From an uncultured Christensenella sp. (lineage in GTDB: Bacteria > Bacillota > Clostridia > Christensenellales > Pumilibacteraceae): 64,000 nt of DNA. The DNA lies in the NCBI GenBank assembly GCA_910585955.1, contig CAJUGC010000004.1, positions 95,191 to 159,190 of the forward strand, given 5' to 3'. Of the stretch, positions 53,268 through 61,392 are shown piece after piece; position 1 is the stretch's first letter, and each line of letters begins with the position of its first letter. Made by a program: the position numbers and the translations under genes. The notes under the pieces were generated by a model. That model did no database searches, was not told the DNA's origin, and worked only from the letters and a program-made list of their open reading frames with translations.

Positions 53268-53987
53268 TCACACCTTCTTGGAAAGCTGTATCATGTATCC
53301 GTCGATAAATTCTTTTCGGCGACGGCGCGAAAGCGGAAGTTCCTCTTTGCCGACGAAAACACTCGTTTGCGTTATTTTCGCGACATGCTCGAGATTCACT
53401 ATAATTCCGCTCACGCATCGCATGAAGCCGTACTTTTTCAGGCTTTCTTCCGTTTCCGCTATCTTTCCGCGCTCCTCTATCGTTCCCTGAAACGTATGCC
53501 AGTGAAGATAGTGCCGCACACATTCTATATAGTATATCTCGCTCGTCGAAAGGCGGACGAGTCCGCTCGTGGATTTCACCACTATCTTGTTATCCGCCGA
53601 ATTTTCGATCTTTTTTACCGCGCGTCCCATTTTCACGCGGAACGTCTCGTAGTCCACCGGCTTTACCATAAAGTCGAGCGCCTCTACTTCATAGCCTTTG
53701 ACGGCATACTGCGCAAGGTTCGTACAAAATATTATGAATACGTTTTTGTCCGTCTCGTATAGCGCCTTTGCCGTTTCCATGCCGCCGAGAACGGGCATAT
53801 CGATATCCATGAACACGAGATCATAGCCGCCGTCCATATGCGACAGGAACTTTAAACCCGTTTCGTATTTATCTATGGAAAACGCATCCTCACCGGACGC
53901 CGCGAACTTCTCGATATACATTTCGAGCCGCGCGGCAAACGCCGCATCGTCTTCTACGATCGCGACTTTCATTTTCCTCGATCCCAT
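53268..53987 (-). CDS. LytTR-family response regulator
   Basis: 239 residues. The receiver domain begins MKVAIVEDDAAFAARLE and has the phosphoacceptor Asp in LVFMDIDMPVLGG and the Lys in MVKPVDYETF. The C-terminal LytTR DNA-binding domain (about 140-239) has IYYIECVRHYLHWHT and FMRCVSGIIVNLEHV. This pairs with the AgrC-like kinase one base downstream. AGAGG precedes the ATG at 53987; an in-frame ATG at 53972 is possible. A SigA promoter is 55 bases upstream. Confidence 0.9.
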   Translation of the reverse strand: MGSRKMKVAIVEDDAAFAARLEMYIEKFAASGEDAFSIDKYETGLKFLSHMDGGYDLVFMDIDMPVLGGMETAKALYETDKNVFIIFCTNLAQYAVKGYEVEALDFMVKPVDYETFRVKMGRAVKKIENSADNKIVVKSTSGLVRLSTSEIYYIECVRHYLHWHTFQGTIEERGKIAETEESLKKYGFMRCVSGIIVNLEHVAKITQTSVFVGKEELPLSRRRRKEFIDGYMIQLSKKV

Positions 53988-54041
53988 ATCCGCACCTCTT
54001 TTTAAAGCGCCTAAACTTACCCCTACGCTTTTCCGACATCT

Positions 54042-54071
54042 ATTTTAACATAGGAACGACATTTTTGTCAA
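54042..54071 (-). promoter_or_regulatory. SigA promoter of the two-component system
   Basis: TTGACA, 18 bases, TAAAAT, with TG one base before the -10. Confidence 0.72.
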
Positions 54072-54180
54072 GAGCTGAAAGGCGCGAACAAAGAAATAGA
54101 AAGCCGTTTGCTCCTGTGGCATAGAAACAGCGATGAGCGAGCATAGGAGGCAAATGCGAGCAGTTCGCGAAAAACGGATA

Positions 54181-54410
54181 CAATCCCCTCAGTCGCCTAC
54201 GGCGAAGCTCCCCTTGACTCAAGGGGCGCCTATTTCTACGGATTATGCGAAGTATTTCACGCCTCGATTAGAGGGCGGAGAAACGAGAAAAATGCGGCAG
54301 AGGCGGCAAATGCGAGCAGTTCGAGGAAGGCGCGGCTTTCGCGAAGGGTGTGTACTATTTCGTACACAACCGAGCGAAAACGCAAGCCTGACAAAGAAAT
54401 GTGACGTATT
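54181..54410 (+). repeat. Repeat D-E at the prfA stop codon
   Basis: D at 54181-54234 (with GGGGCGCC variant end), then E with core GTGTACTATTTCGTACAC near 54348-54368 and ends at the prfA stop. A 14-base direct repeat GTATTTCACGCCTC occurs at 54252-54265 and 54406-54419; the second copy contains the prfA stop codon and last codons. Confidence 0.75.
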
Positions 54411-55481
54411 TCACGCCTCTGCTTCGAGTTTGGCGGTCTGGTCGGCTATACGCAAAGCCTCTATCATTTCGGCTATGTCGCCGTTCATGAAATTATCCAA
54501 AGAATAGAGCGTAAAGCCGATACGGTGGTCGGTCACGCGTCCCTGCGGAAAGTTGTAGGTGCGGATACGCTCGCTCCTGTCGCCCGTACCGACTTGACTG
54601 CGCCTTCCGGAAGCGTACTTTTCGTCCGCCTCGCTGCGCATCAAGTCATAAAGGCGCGTCTTTAAGACTTTCATCGCTTTTTCGCGGTTCTTTATCTGAC
54701 TGCGTTCGTCCTGGCACTGCACGACGATGCCCGTCGGAATATGCGTCATGCGGACTGCGCTGTCCGTGCGGTTGACGTGCTGACCGCCCGCGCCGCCTGC
54801 CCGATATGTGTCTATTTTCAGATCCTTTTCGTTTATCTCGACCGTCACGTCCTCGGCTTCCGGAAGTACGGCCACCGTCACCGTCGAAGTGTGAATACGC
54901 CCCTGAGTCTCGGTCTCGGGCACGCGCTGAACGCGGTGCACGCCGCTCTCGAACTTGAGCTTGGAAAACACGTTGTCGCCCGACACTGTAAAGACGGCTT
55001 CCTTTATGCCGCCGAGCTCGGTCTCGTTTATGTCTACGTCCTCTATAGTCCAACGGTTTTTTTCGGCATACATCTTATACATACGCACAAGTTCGTAAGC
55101 AAACAGCGCCGCTTCCTCTCCGCCAGCCGCGGGACGGATCTCCATGACGATATTTTTGTTGTCGTCGGGATCTGCGGGAAGCAGGAGAATTTTAAGCTCG
55201 TGCTCGGCGCTCTCCGCCTCCTCCTTTTTGGCTTCGGCTTCCTCGCGGGCAAGTTCCTTCATCTCCTCGTCGGTTTCGGTATCTATGATCTCTCTCGCCT
55301 GACGCAAGTCGTCTTCGGCTTTTTTAAGCCGTTCGTACGCGTCTATGACGGGCTTTAAAGACGAGTGTTCCTTGACTACCTTCGTCCAAAGCGGCATATC
55401 CGATATGACGGCGGGATCGGAAAGCTGAGCTTCCAGCTCCTTAAACCGCGCTTCTATAGCTTCCAATCTATCTGTCTTCAT
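54411..55481 (-). CDS. prfA: Peptide chain release factor 1
   Basis: Terminates translation at UAA and UAG. 356 residues, normal length. The codon-recognition motif is PET (P-x-T of RF1) in RVPETETQGR, and the GGQ catalytic motif is at 232-234 (AGGAGGQHVNRTDSAVR). It lies one base downstream of the gene encoding its methyltransferase, a conserved arrangement; PrmC methylates the GGQ Gln. Its last codons are duplicated 154 bases downstream next to an E repeat. Confidence 0.96.
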   Translation of the reverse strand: MKTDRLEAIEARFKELEAQLSDPAVISDMPLWTKVVKEHSSLKPVIDAYERLKKAEDDLRQAREIIDTETDEEMKELAREEAEAKKEEAESAEHELKILLLPADPDDNKNIVMEIRPAAGGEEAALFAYELVRMYKMYAEKNRWTIEDVDINETELGGIKEAVFTVSGDNVFSKLKFESGVHRVQRVPETETQGRIHTSTVTVAVLPEAEDVTVEINEKDLKIDTYRAGGAGGQHVNRTDSAVRMTHIPTGIVVQCQDERSQIKNREKAMKVLKTRLYDLMRSEADEKYASGRRSQVGTGDRSERIRTYNFPQGRVTDHRIGFTLYSLDNFMNGDIAEMIEALRIADQTAKLEAEA

Positions 55482-55482
55482 T

Positions 55483-57285
55483 TCAGTCTCCGATAAGGTT
55501 TTCGCACACGACTATCCTGTCGTTTTGAGAGTAATCTTTTACTACGGTCACGCTTTCGAACAGCGGCGCAAGCAGCTCCTTTACGTCCGCCCCCAAGTCG
55601 AAGCCTATTTCGAGAAGCAGCGTTCCGCCCGTCTTTAACGCGCCCGTTTTCAGTCCGCTCGCAATTTTGCGGTAGAACTTAAGCCCGTCCTCTCCGCCGT
55701 CGAGCGCTATCGCAGGCTCTTTTTTCACCTCGTCCGAAAGTCCGTCCAAATCCGCAGACTTGATATAGGGCGGGTTGCTCGCTATGATGTCGAAGCCGGC
55801 GTTTTCAAACTCGGAAAGCATATCGCTTTTGACAATTTCGACGCCCGTTCCCTCGAGGTTTTTGCGCGCGACTTCGAGAGCCTTATCGTCGAAATCGGAA
55901 GCGTAAAGAGCCGCGTTCGTCTTTGACAGCGCCTTTGCGATACAGCCGCTGCCCGTGCAGAGGTCGAGCGTTTTGGGGCTGCCCTCGCCTATCTTTTCGA
56001 TGACGCGCTCGGCGAGCAGTTCGGTTTCGGGACGCGGGCACAGCACGCTTTCGTTTACGGTAATTCTCTCGCCCATGAACTCCGAGTAGCCGAGAATGTA
56101 GTCGAGAGGCTCGCCGCCGATACGTCTTGCGACGTTCTTGCGCAGTTTCCGATAGTCTGCGGCGACGAGCTTTTTCACGTCGAAAAGCTGTCCGCGCTTT
56201 AAGCCGAGAATATCGCCGAGAAGAAATTCAAAGTCGGATTCGGGCTTTCCCGCCTCGGCAAGCTTTTGCTTAAGCTCGCGCTTTACATCCGCATACGGAT
56301 GCTCGAAAAAGGTCTGTTCGGGAATGGTTTCGTCCTCGTCCATTTCAAGCACTGCGAGAAAACTTTTGAGAGCTACTTCCGCCATGTCGTCGTCGGGCGG
56401 ATAGGTCGTAAGCCTTTGGAGCGCAAGCCCCGGAGCACGCAAAACATTCGTGAACTTATTATCGGGAAGAGCGGCAAGTCCGCGCAACAGCTCGTACGAC
56501 AGTCCCGCGACTATCGGCAGGAGCGCAAGCCTTACGACGAGACGCATATACCACCTGCCCATTATCTCGACTCCCGTAAGCGACAGCAGAAAATTTGTGA
56601 GCGCAAACACGAGTATGCTGAGGACGACGACGAAAAAGAGAAACGTCGTGCCGCAGCGGTTGTGCCTTGTCGAGCATTTCTGCACGTTTTCGACCGTCAT
56701 CTCCATTCCCTTTTCGTAACAGTTTATCGTGCGGTGTTCGGCTCCGTGATACATAAACGTCCGCCTTATATCTTTAAGGCGCGAAACGATGAACAGATAC
56801 AGCACGAATATGAGTATGCGCAGGACGCCCTCGATAAGTCCCGACAAGAGCGGATGCAAATTCGGCACGAATTTTTCAAAGAGCGAGGTCAAAAACGACG
56901 GCAAAAGGATAAACAGTCCGACCGCGAGCACTACGCCGAATATTACGGCTATCGCCATCATGCCGCCGCTCGGGGTCTCGTCCTCTTCGCCGCTGACTTC
57001 CGCAGACTTTAAAAGAGTGCTCATTCCCGTAATAAGGCTGGACACGAACGCGACTACTCCGCGAATTATGGGGACTTTTTTATACCAAGCGCCCTTGCCT
57101 TTGAGACGCTTGGTCTCTATTTCTATGTCGCCTTCGGGCGTACGCACAGCCATCGCCATGGAACTTTTGCCGCGCATCATGACCCCTTCCATAAGCGCCT
57201 GCCCGCCTATAAGCGTGCGGCGCACTTTTTTCTCTTTCGCCTTTTTGCGATTTGCGGACGAAGTGATTTCGGTATTTTCTGCCAC
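55483..57285 (-). CDS. prmC: DUF1385 membrane domain fused to release-factor methyltransferase PrmC
   Basis: 600 residues from a GTG at 57285 (AAGGA nine bases upstream). Residues ~20-310 are DUF1385: IGGQALMEGVMMRGK, then four membrane helices and MYHGAEHRTINCYEKG. Residues ~325-600 are PrmC: GEPLDYILGYSEFMG, RPETELLAERV, LDLCTGSGCIAKALS (SAM site) and NPPY at 504-507. PrmC methylates the GGQ Gln of release factors. In other clostridia these are neighbouring genes; here they form one reading frame, tethering the methyltransferase to the membrane. prfA follows after one base. Confidence 0.9.
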   Translation of the reverse strand: MAENTEITSSANRKKAKEKKVRRTLIGGQALMEGVMMRGKSSMAMAVRTPEGDIEIETKRLKGKGAWYKKVPIIRGVVAFVSSLITGMSTLLKSAEVSGEEDETPSGGMMAIAVIFGVVLAVGLFILLPSFLTSLFEKFVPNLHPLLSGLIEGVLRILIFVLYLFIVSRLKDIRRTFMYHGAEHRTINCYEKGMEMTVENVQKCSTRHNRCGTTFLFFVVVLSILVFALTNFLLSLTGVEIMGRWYMRLVVRLALLPIVAGLSYELLRGLAALPDNKFTNVLRAPGLALQRLTTYPPDDDMAEVALKSFLAVLEMDEDETIPEQTFFEHPYADVKRELKQKLAEAGKPESDFEFLLGDILGLKRGQLFDVKKLVAADYRKLRKNVARRIGGEPLDYILGYSEFMGERITVNESVLCPRPETELLAERVIEKIGEGSPKTLDLCTGSGCIAKALSKTNAALYASDFDDKALEVARKNLEGTGVEIVKSDMLSEFENAGFDIIASNPPYIKSADLDGLSDEVKKEPAIALDGGEDGLKFYRKIASGLKTGALKTGGTLLLEIGFDLGADVKELLAPLFESVTVVKDYSQNDRIVVCENLIGD

Positions 57286-57302
57286 TTTTGAAATTCCTTA
57301 TT

Positions 57303-57385
57303 ATAAGAAAAAAGAACCGCGATTTCGTCGCTTGCGAAGCTCTGCCTCAAGGCAAAACACCGCATAGAGAAAAACGGTTCTTTTT
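57303..57385 (-). terminator. Terminator after rpmE
   Basis: Arms AAAAAGAACCG and CGGTTCTTTTT close a 77-base structure with an inner GCCT-TGA-GGC hairpin; on the minus strand TTTTTTCTTAT follows. The prmC gene begins 18 bases later, so it may have its own start or depend on read-through. Confidence 0.65.
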
Positions 57386-57397
57386 ATCGTAAACTTG

Positions 57398-57607
57398 CTA
57401 CTTTCTGCCGCCGTAACGCTTGTTGAACTTGTCTATTCTGCCGCCGGTATCTACATGCTTTTGCTTTCCGGTATAGAACGGGTGGCATTTAGAACAAACG
57501 TCGACCTTCATTACGTCGCCCTTCTTAGTCGTGCCCGAAACGAATTCGGCACCGCAAGCGCATACAACTTTCACTTCGTGATAATCGGGATGTATATCTT
57601 GTTTCAC
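57398..57607 (-). CDS. rpmE: 50S ribosomal protein L31, zinc-binding form
   Basis: 69 residues from a GTG at 57607, chosen for the AAAGGAGG eight bases upstream and because family members start with the Lys-Gln-Asp-Ile-His-Pro sequence. Zinc-ligand pattern: CACG near residue 16 and CSKCHPF near 37-40. Standard bacterial L31. Own consensus promoter and terminator. Confidence 0.95.
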   Translation of the reverse strand: MKQDIHPDYHEVKVVCACGAEFVSGTTKKGDVMKVDVCSKCHPFYTGKQKHVDTGGRIDKFNKRYGGRK

Positions 57608-57658
57608 GGTCTTAACCTCCTTTCGCCATAATGTGCCCAACGGGGCGCGTACTGTGTT

Positions 57659-57688
57659 ATTATACGATATAAGGCTTCTGCTTGTCAA
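57659..57688 (-). promoter_or_regulatory. SigA promoter of rpmE
   Basis: TTGACA, 18 bases, TATAAT on the minus strand; the leader is about 45 bases and can form GCCC-CGTT-GGGC. Confidence 0.8.
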
Positions 57689-57717
57689 GCAAAATAAGAG
57701 AATTTTTTGTTTGAGTA

Positions 57718-57920
57718 CAATCCCCTCAGTCTGCTTCGCAGACAGCTCCCCTTGCTAAGGGGCGCCTTTTTCTTAGGATTAAGCCCGAACACCGAACGGC
57801 TTAGATGCGAGTATAACGGGCAGCTGGTGGCAAGGCAAGCGGGTTGCTGTACATTCCCGTACTGCGCCCGCTTGCCTTGCCACACGCAGCCCGTTAGACG
57901 AAGTATATAAGCCGTTCGGA
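57718..57920 (+). repeat. Repeat D-E with the most regular palindrome, at the dnaA stop
   Basis: D at 57718-57772. E at 57791-57920: arms of about 62 bases around GTACATTCCCGTAC. The arms share CCGAACGGCTTA at the outer end, AACGGGC in the middle and GGCAAGGCAAGCGGG near the centre, about 80 percent complementary. The outer end of the right arm touches the dnaA stop codon. Confidence 0.9.
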
Positions 57921-59273
57921 CTATTTGTGGAGGGTTAGATTGCGAATGTCCTCGGCGGCGACTTTGAGGCGGCTGACCGTGGAGACTTTTTCGCTCATCT
58001 TGTCGCGAGCGTGCATGACCGTAGTGTGGTCTCTGCCGCCGAACATATTGCCTATCGTGGCGAGCGGCAAATCGAGCATATCGGTTATGAGATAGATACA
58101 GAGCTGACGCGGCTCGACGACGTCTTTCGTCTTTTTCTTTCCGACAATATCTTCGCGCGAAATGCGGAAATACTTACACGTCGCCTCTATGATGTCGTCC
58201 GCGGAAACGCTCGCGGCGTCGCCGCTCTGCGAGCCGTAGTCCTTTAACGCCTCGCGCACAAGCTCGACCGTAGGCGGTTTTTCGCTGAGCATGGAAAGGA
58301 AGATGACTTTATTCAGAAGGCTTTCCATTTCGCGAATGTTCTTGTCTATCTTTTGCGCCATAAAGGTCAAAACCTCGTCCGGCAATATATGATTTTCGAG
58401 TTGAGCTTTCTTTTGAAGAATGGCTATTCTCGTCTCGAGATCGGGCGGCTGAATGTCGGCGATAAGCCCCCATTCGAAGCGCGAACGGAGTCTTTCCTCG
58501 AGTTCGGGTATTTCCTTAGGCGGAAGATCGGAAGTCATTATTAGCTGCTTGTTCGACTGATAGAGATCGTTGAACGTATGGAACATCTCTTCCTGCGTGC
58601 CCGACTTGCCGGCTATGAACTGTATGTCGTCGATCATAAGCACGTCCGCGCTTCTGTACTTGTCGCGGAAGTTCGCGTTCGTACCCTTCGTCGTGCGCAC
58701 GGAAGCGATGAACTCGTTTACGAATTTCTCGCTGGATACATACAGCACTTTGAGATCGGGTCGGGTCGCGCGCAGGCTGTTTCCTATCGCGTGGATTATG
58801 TGAGTCTTGCCAAGCCCCACTCCGCCGTATATAAATAGCGGATTATACCGTCTCCCCGGCTCTTCCGCAACGGCGCGCGCCGCCGCATACACAAACCTGT
58901 TCGAGCCGCCGACGACGAAATTCTCGAAATTATATTTCGGATTTATGACCATGGCTTCCATACGGTGCACAGGTTCGGGCTCTTCGACAGCCGCGCCGAT
59001 ATTTTCCTTGAACCTGTCCTTTTCGTTCGGCTCTATTATCTCTATATCGGTAAGCAACGGATTTACCTGTTTCATGACGCTTAAAATAAGCGGACGGTAG
59101 TGCGAATTTATGAAGTCCTTATTGGTCTCGCTCGGCGCGAGAAGCACGAGCTTCGCCCCTACGACGGTCACGGGCTCGAGACGGCTGATCCACACGTCGA
59201 AGTCGACTATGCTTATACCCGTTTCGAGTTTCTCGACCATCTGCTGCCAAACGTCTCTTGCGCCGCTAATCAT
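57921..59273 (-). CDS. dnaA: Chromosomal replication initiator DnaA
   Basis: 450 residues with the four DnaA domains: N-terminal helicase-contact domain, linker, AAA+ domain from about 110 (NPKYNFENFVVGGSNRFVYAAA, given here by its ends NPKYNFENF and NRFVYAAA; Walker A GGVGLGKTH; Walker B VLMIDDIQF) and the C-terminal box-binding domain with GGRDHTTVMHA. GGAGGG precedes the ATG. Unusually it overlaps the TetR gene by eight bases and shares its promoter, and it is not followed by dnaN or recF. No cluster of DnaA boxes was seen on either side. Confidence 0.95.
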   Translation of the reverse strand: MISGARDVWQQMVEKLETGISIVDFDVWISRLEPVTVVGAKLVLLAPSETNKDFINSHYRPLILSVMKQVNPLLTDIEIIEPNEKDRFKENIGAAVEEPEPVHRMEAMVINPKYNFENFVVGGSNRFVYAAARAVAEEPGRRYNPLFIYGGVGLGKTHIIHAIGNSLRATRPDLKVLYVSSEKFVNEFIASVRTTKGTNANFRDKYRSADVLMIDDIQFIAGKSGTQEEMFHTFNDLYQSNKQLIMTSDLPPKEIPELEERLRSRFEWGLIADIQPPDLETRIAILQKKAQLENHILPDEVLTFMAQKIDKNIREMESLLNKVIFLSMLSEKPPTVELVREALKDYGSQSGDAASVSADDIIEATCKYFRISREDIVGKKKTKDVVEPRQLCIYLITDMLDLPLATIGNMFGGRDHTTVMHARDKMSEKVSTVSRLKVAAEDIRNLTLHK

Positions 59274-59853
59274 TTGACCCTCCGTGAACGCGACCGCTTA
59301 TGTCGCCGAAACAGAATACGACGACCCGCTCGAGCATCGTCTTTATGCTTTCGCGCTCGCCGCCGCGTCGAAGCACGTCGAACACCGCGTTTATAAAGGT
59401 ATGGGAAATCGTGCGGCAGAAAAACAAGTCGTCCTCGTCGGGATTTTCGAAAAGTCTCTTTAATAGCAAGCTGTCGCACTTTTCGACGAGCTTATCGAAA
59501 AAATCTTCGTAGCGCGTAGTCGCGCACTTATCGGCAAGTATCAGAAGATCCGCGCCGTACTTGTCGTACACTTCAAGCAACTTCTCTATTATTCGCTTGG
59601 CATTGCCGTGAGCGTCGTCCGACTGCGTCTCGAAAAGGTCGTTCATCATCTTGGGAACCTGTATGTATGCGGGACGGACGATAGCCGTCAAAAGCCCCAT
59701 TTTTCCGTCGTAATAACGGTAGAGATTGCCGACGGGCACGCCCGCTTCGGATGCTATTACGCTGATATTCGCGCCGCGATAGCCCTTTTTCGCGTACTCC
59801 TTTCTGCCGGCTTCGAGTATACGATCGCTGATGTCCTGCTTTTTGTACTGCAC
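59266..59853 (-). CDS. TetR-family regulator upstream of dnaA
   Basis: 195 residues from a GTG at 59853, chosen because AAGGAG lies ten bases upstream and upstream codons look like leader. The N-terminal HTH is typical: ISDRILEAGRKEYAKKGYRGANISVIASEAGVPVGNLYRYYDGK, of which RILEAGRKEYAKKGYRG and AGVPVGNLYRYY are diagnostic. The C-terminal ligand domain is helical and Cys-containing. It overlaps dnaA by ATGATTAG. A 21-base inverted repeat in its own leader may be its operator, so dnaA may be under TetR control. Confidence 0.88.
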   Translation of the reverse strand: MQYKKQDISDRILEAGRKEYAKKGYRGANISVIASEAGVPVGNLYRYYDGKMGLLTAIVRPAYIQVPKMMNDLFETQSDDAHGNAKRIIEKLLEVYDKYGADLLILADKCATTRYEDFFDKLVEKCDSLLLKRLFENPDEDDLFFCRTISHTFINAVFDVLRRGGERESIKTMLERVVVFCFGDISGRVHGGSND

Positions 59854-59904
59854 CTTTTGTTCGCTCCTTATATTTTCCGCGCCGTAAGCGCCGAATAAAA
59901 CGCC

Positions 59905-59925
59905 GTGCAAAAAACCGAATTGCAC
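59905..59925. promoter_or_regulatory. Inverted repeat in the tetR-dnaA leader, possible operator
   Basis: GTGCAA, 9 bases, TTGCAC between the promoter and the tetR start. The size suits a TetR dimer, but it could also be an RNA hairpin. Confidence 0.4.
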
Positions 59926-59958
59926 AAACGCGAATTTAATCGTAAAATAGGTATTTTT

Positions 59959-59987
59959 ATTATAATGCCGTTCGCAAATATTGTCAA
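59959..59987 (-). promoter_or_regulatory. Consensus SigA promoter of tetR-dnaA
   Basis: TTGACA, exactly 17 bases, TATAAT on the minus strand. It starts right after the rsmI stop codon (59999) and is the only clear promoter for dnaA. Confidence 0.85.
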
Positions 59988-59998
59988 TCGGAAAACGG

Positions 59999-60802
59999 CT
60001 ATAAATTCAAGGTTTCGGCGTAAACGACCGATTTAGATACTTTCCTGTCCGCCGCGACAAGCTTGACCGCCTTCATCTTATCGTAGCCGAGCGACATATA
60101 GTGTTTGACATGATCGACGACGGTAAGCTCGCCGAGGCGCTGCGCCGCGCTCTCCGCCTTTTCGACTACTATGACCATTTCGCCCTTCACCGTAAATTCG
60201 GGCATTTCGCCGAGATAGCCGCGCACTACCTCCTCGTGAAGCTTGCTTATCTCTCTTACAACGGCGGCTTTACGTCTGCCGAGACTGTCAAAAAGAAATT
60301 CGAGGTCTTTAAGGACGTTGTGCGGAGGCGAATAAAACACAAGCGTCGTTTCCACGTCCTTGACTTTCGCAACGGCTTTGGTTCTGTCCGCAGTTTTTTC
60401 GGGCAGAAAACCCGCCATAAGAAAAGACGACGCATCAAGTCCGCTTAAGACGACGGCGTTAACGCACGCGCACGCGCCCGAAATAACCGTGTACTCCAAG
60501 CCGTTTTCTATGAGTTCTTCGACAAGCACCGATCCGGGATCGGATATGAGCGGCATTCCCGCGTCGGACACGAGAGCAATATCTTTGCCTTCTTTGAGGT
60601 GATTTATTATACCTGCCGACGCCGCGCGTTCGGAAAATTTATGATAGGATATCATAGGCTTTTTGATATCGTAAGCGCGCAAAAGATCCATGGTATGACG
60701 AGTGTCCTCGGCGGCGATAAAGTCCACGCTTTTGAGCACCTCCACCGCCCTATAGGTTATTTCGGATAGATTGCCTATGGGAGTGGCGACTATATATAAC
60801 AT
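59999..60802 (-). CDS. rsmI: 16S rRNA (cytidine-1402-2'-O) methyltransferase
   Basis: 267 residues of the tetrapyrrole-methylase fold. Signatures: LYIVATPIGNLSEITYRAVEVL, AAEDTRHT, LVSDAGMPLISDPG and VVREISKLHEEVVRG. Methylates the ribose of C1402 in 16S rRNA. AAGGAG precedes the ATG. It stands next to the TrmN6-like and TilS genes, a common clustering of RNA-modification genes (trmN6-rsmI) here split by a composite repeat. Confidence 0.94.
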   Translation of the reverse strand: MLYIVATPIGNLSEITYRAVEVLKSVDFIAAEDTRHTMDLLRAYDIKKPMISYHKFSERAASAGIINHLKEGKDIALVSDAGMPLISDPGSVLVEELIENGLEYTVISGACACVNAVVLSGLDASSFLMAGFLPEKTADRTKAVAKVKDVETTLVFYSPPHNVLKDLEFLFDSLGRRKAAVVREISKLHEEVVRGYLGEMPEFTVKGEMVIVVEKAESAAQRLGELTVVDHVKHYMSLGYDKMKAVKLVAADRKVSKSVVYAETLNL

Positions 60803-60814
60803 AAATTTTGCTCC

Positions 60815-61392
60815 TTTTTAGAAAAGTAGTACGAAAAGTTTTTTGCGCTTTTGAGAAAGCTGCGGAAAATGGGACTGCGCCTTTTTTCGAAAAGACGCCA
60901 CAAAAAGATGAATAGAGAGGAACTTTCGGCTGTTTCTCTCCCTTTCACTCAGCCGAGCAAGCCGTCTCTTAGCCGAGCGCGTAGCGCGAACGCCAACGAA
61001 GTTATACGGCGCAGCGAACGCCACGAGCCTTGGCGAGTATTCCCTCTCCTTTAAACGACTTAGGTCTTCGCCCTAAGAACCCTTTTTAGAGGAATGGGAA
61101 TGAGAATAGAAGTGGACAACAGCGTTTTTTAAGAGAGACAATCCCCTCAGTCTGCTTCGCAGACAGCGCCCCTTGCTAAAGGGAGCCTTTTTATAAAGAT
61201 AATCGCTACATATGACGGCTTAGATGCGAGTAAGACGGACAGCCGGCGCTCAGCCGAGCAAGCGCTCTATAGCGCGCAGCGAACGCCACGGAGCGAAGCG
61301 GAGTACGAGTCGTGCGGGGGCTGTACTTTTTCGTACTGCCCCCGTGCGGCGAGGAGCACGCAGATCGTATTACGAAGCAGTTAAGCCGTCAG
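60815..61392 (+). repeat. Composite intergenic repeat A-B-x-C-D-E (copy 7)
   Basis: A at about 60880-60900, B at 60914-60941 (loop TTTCGGCT), an extra segment rich in GCGCAGCGAACGCCACGAGC (60950-61045), C at 61052-61100, D at 61139-61191 and E at 61213-61392 with CTGTACTTTTTCGTACTG in its centre and outer arms GACGGCTTA / TAAGCCGTC. The right arm contains the last codons and stop of the TrmN6-like gene. The AGCGAACGCCACG-type segment recurs inside E (61275-61300). Confidence 0.8.

Noticed and set aside
57718..59999. Origin of replication next to dnaA
   Set aside because: No cluster of TTATCCACA-type boxes or AT-rich unwinding region was seen on either side, and dnaN is absent; the spacer is filled with repeats found elsewhere.
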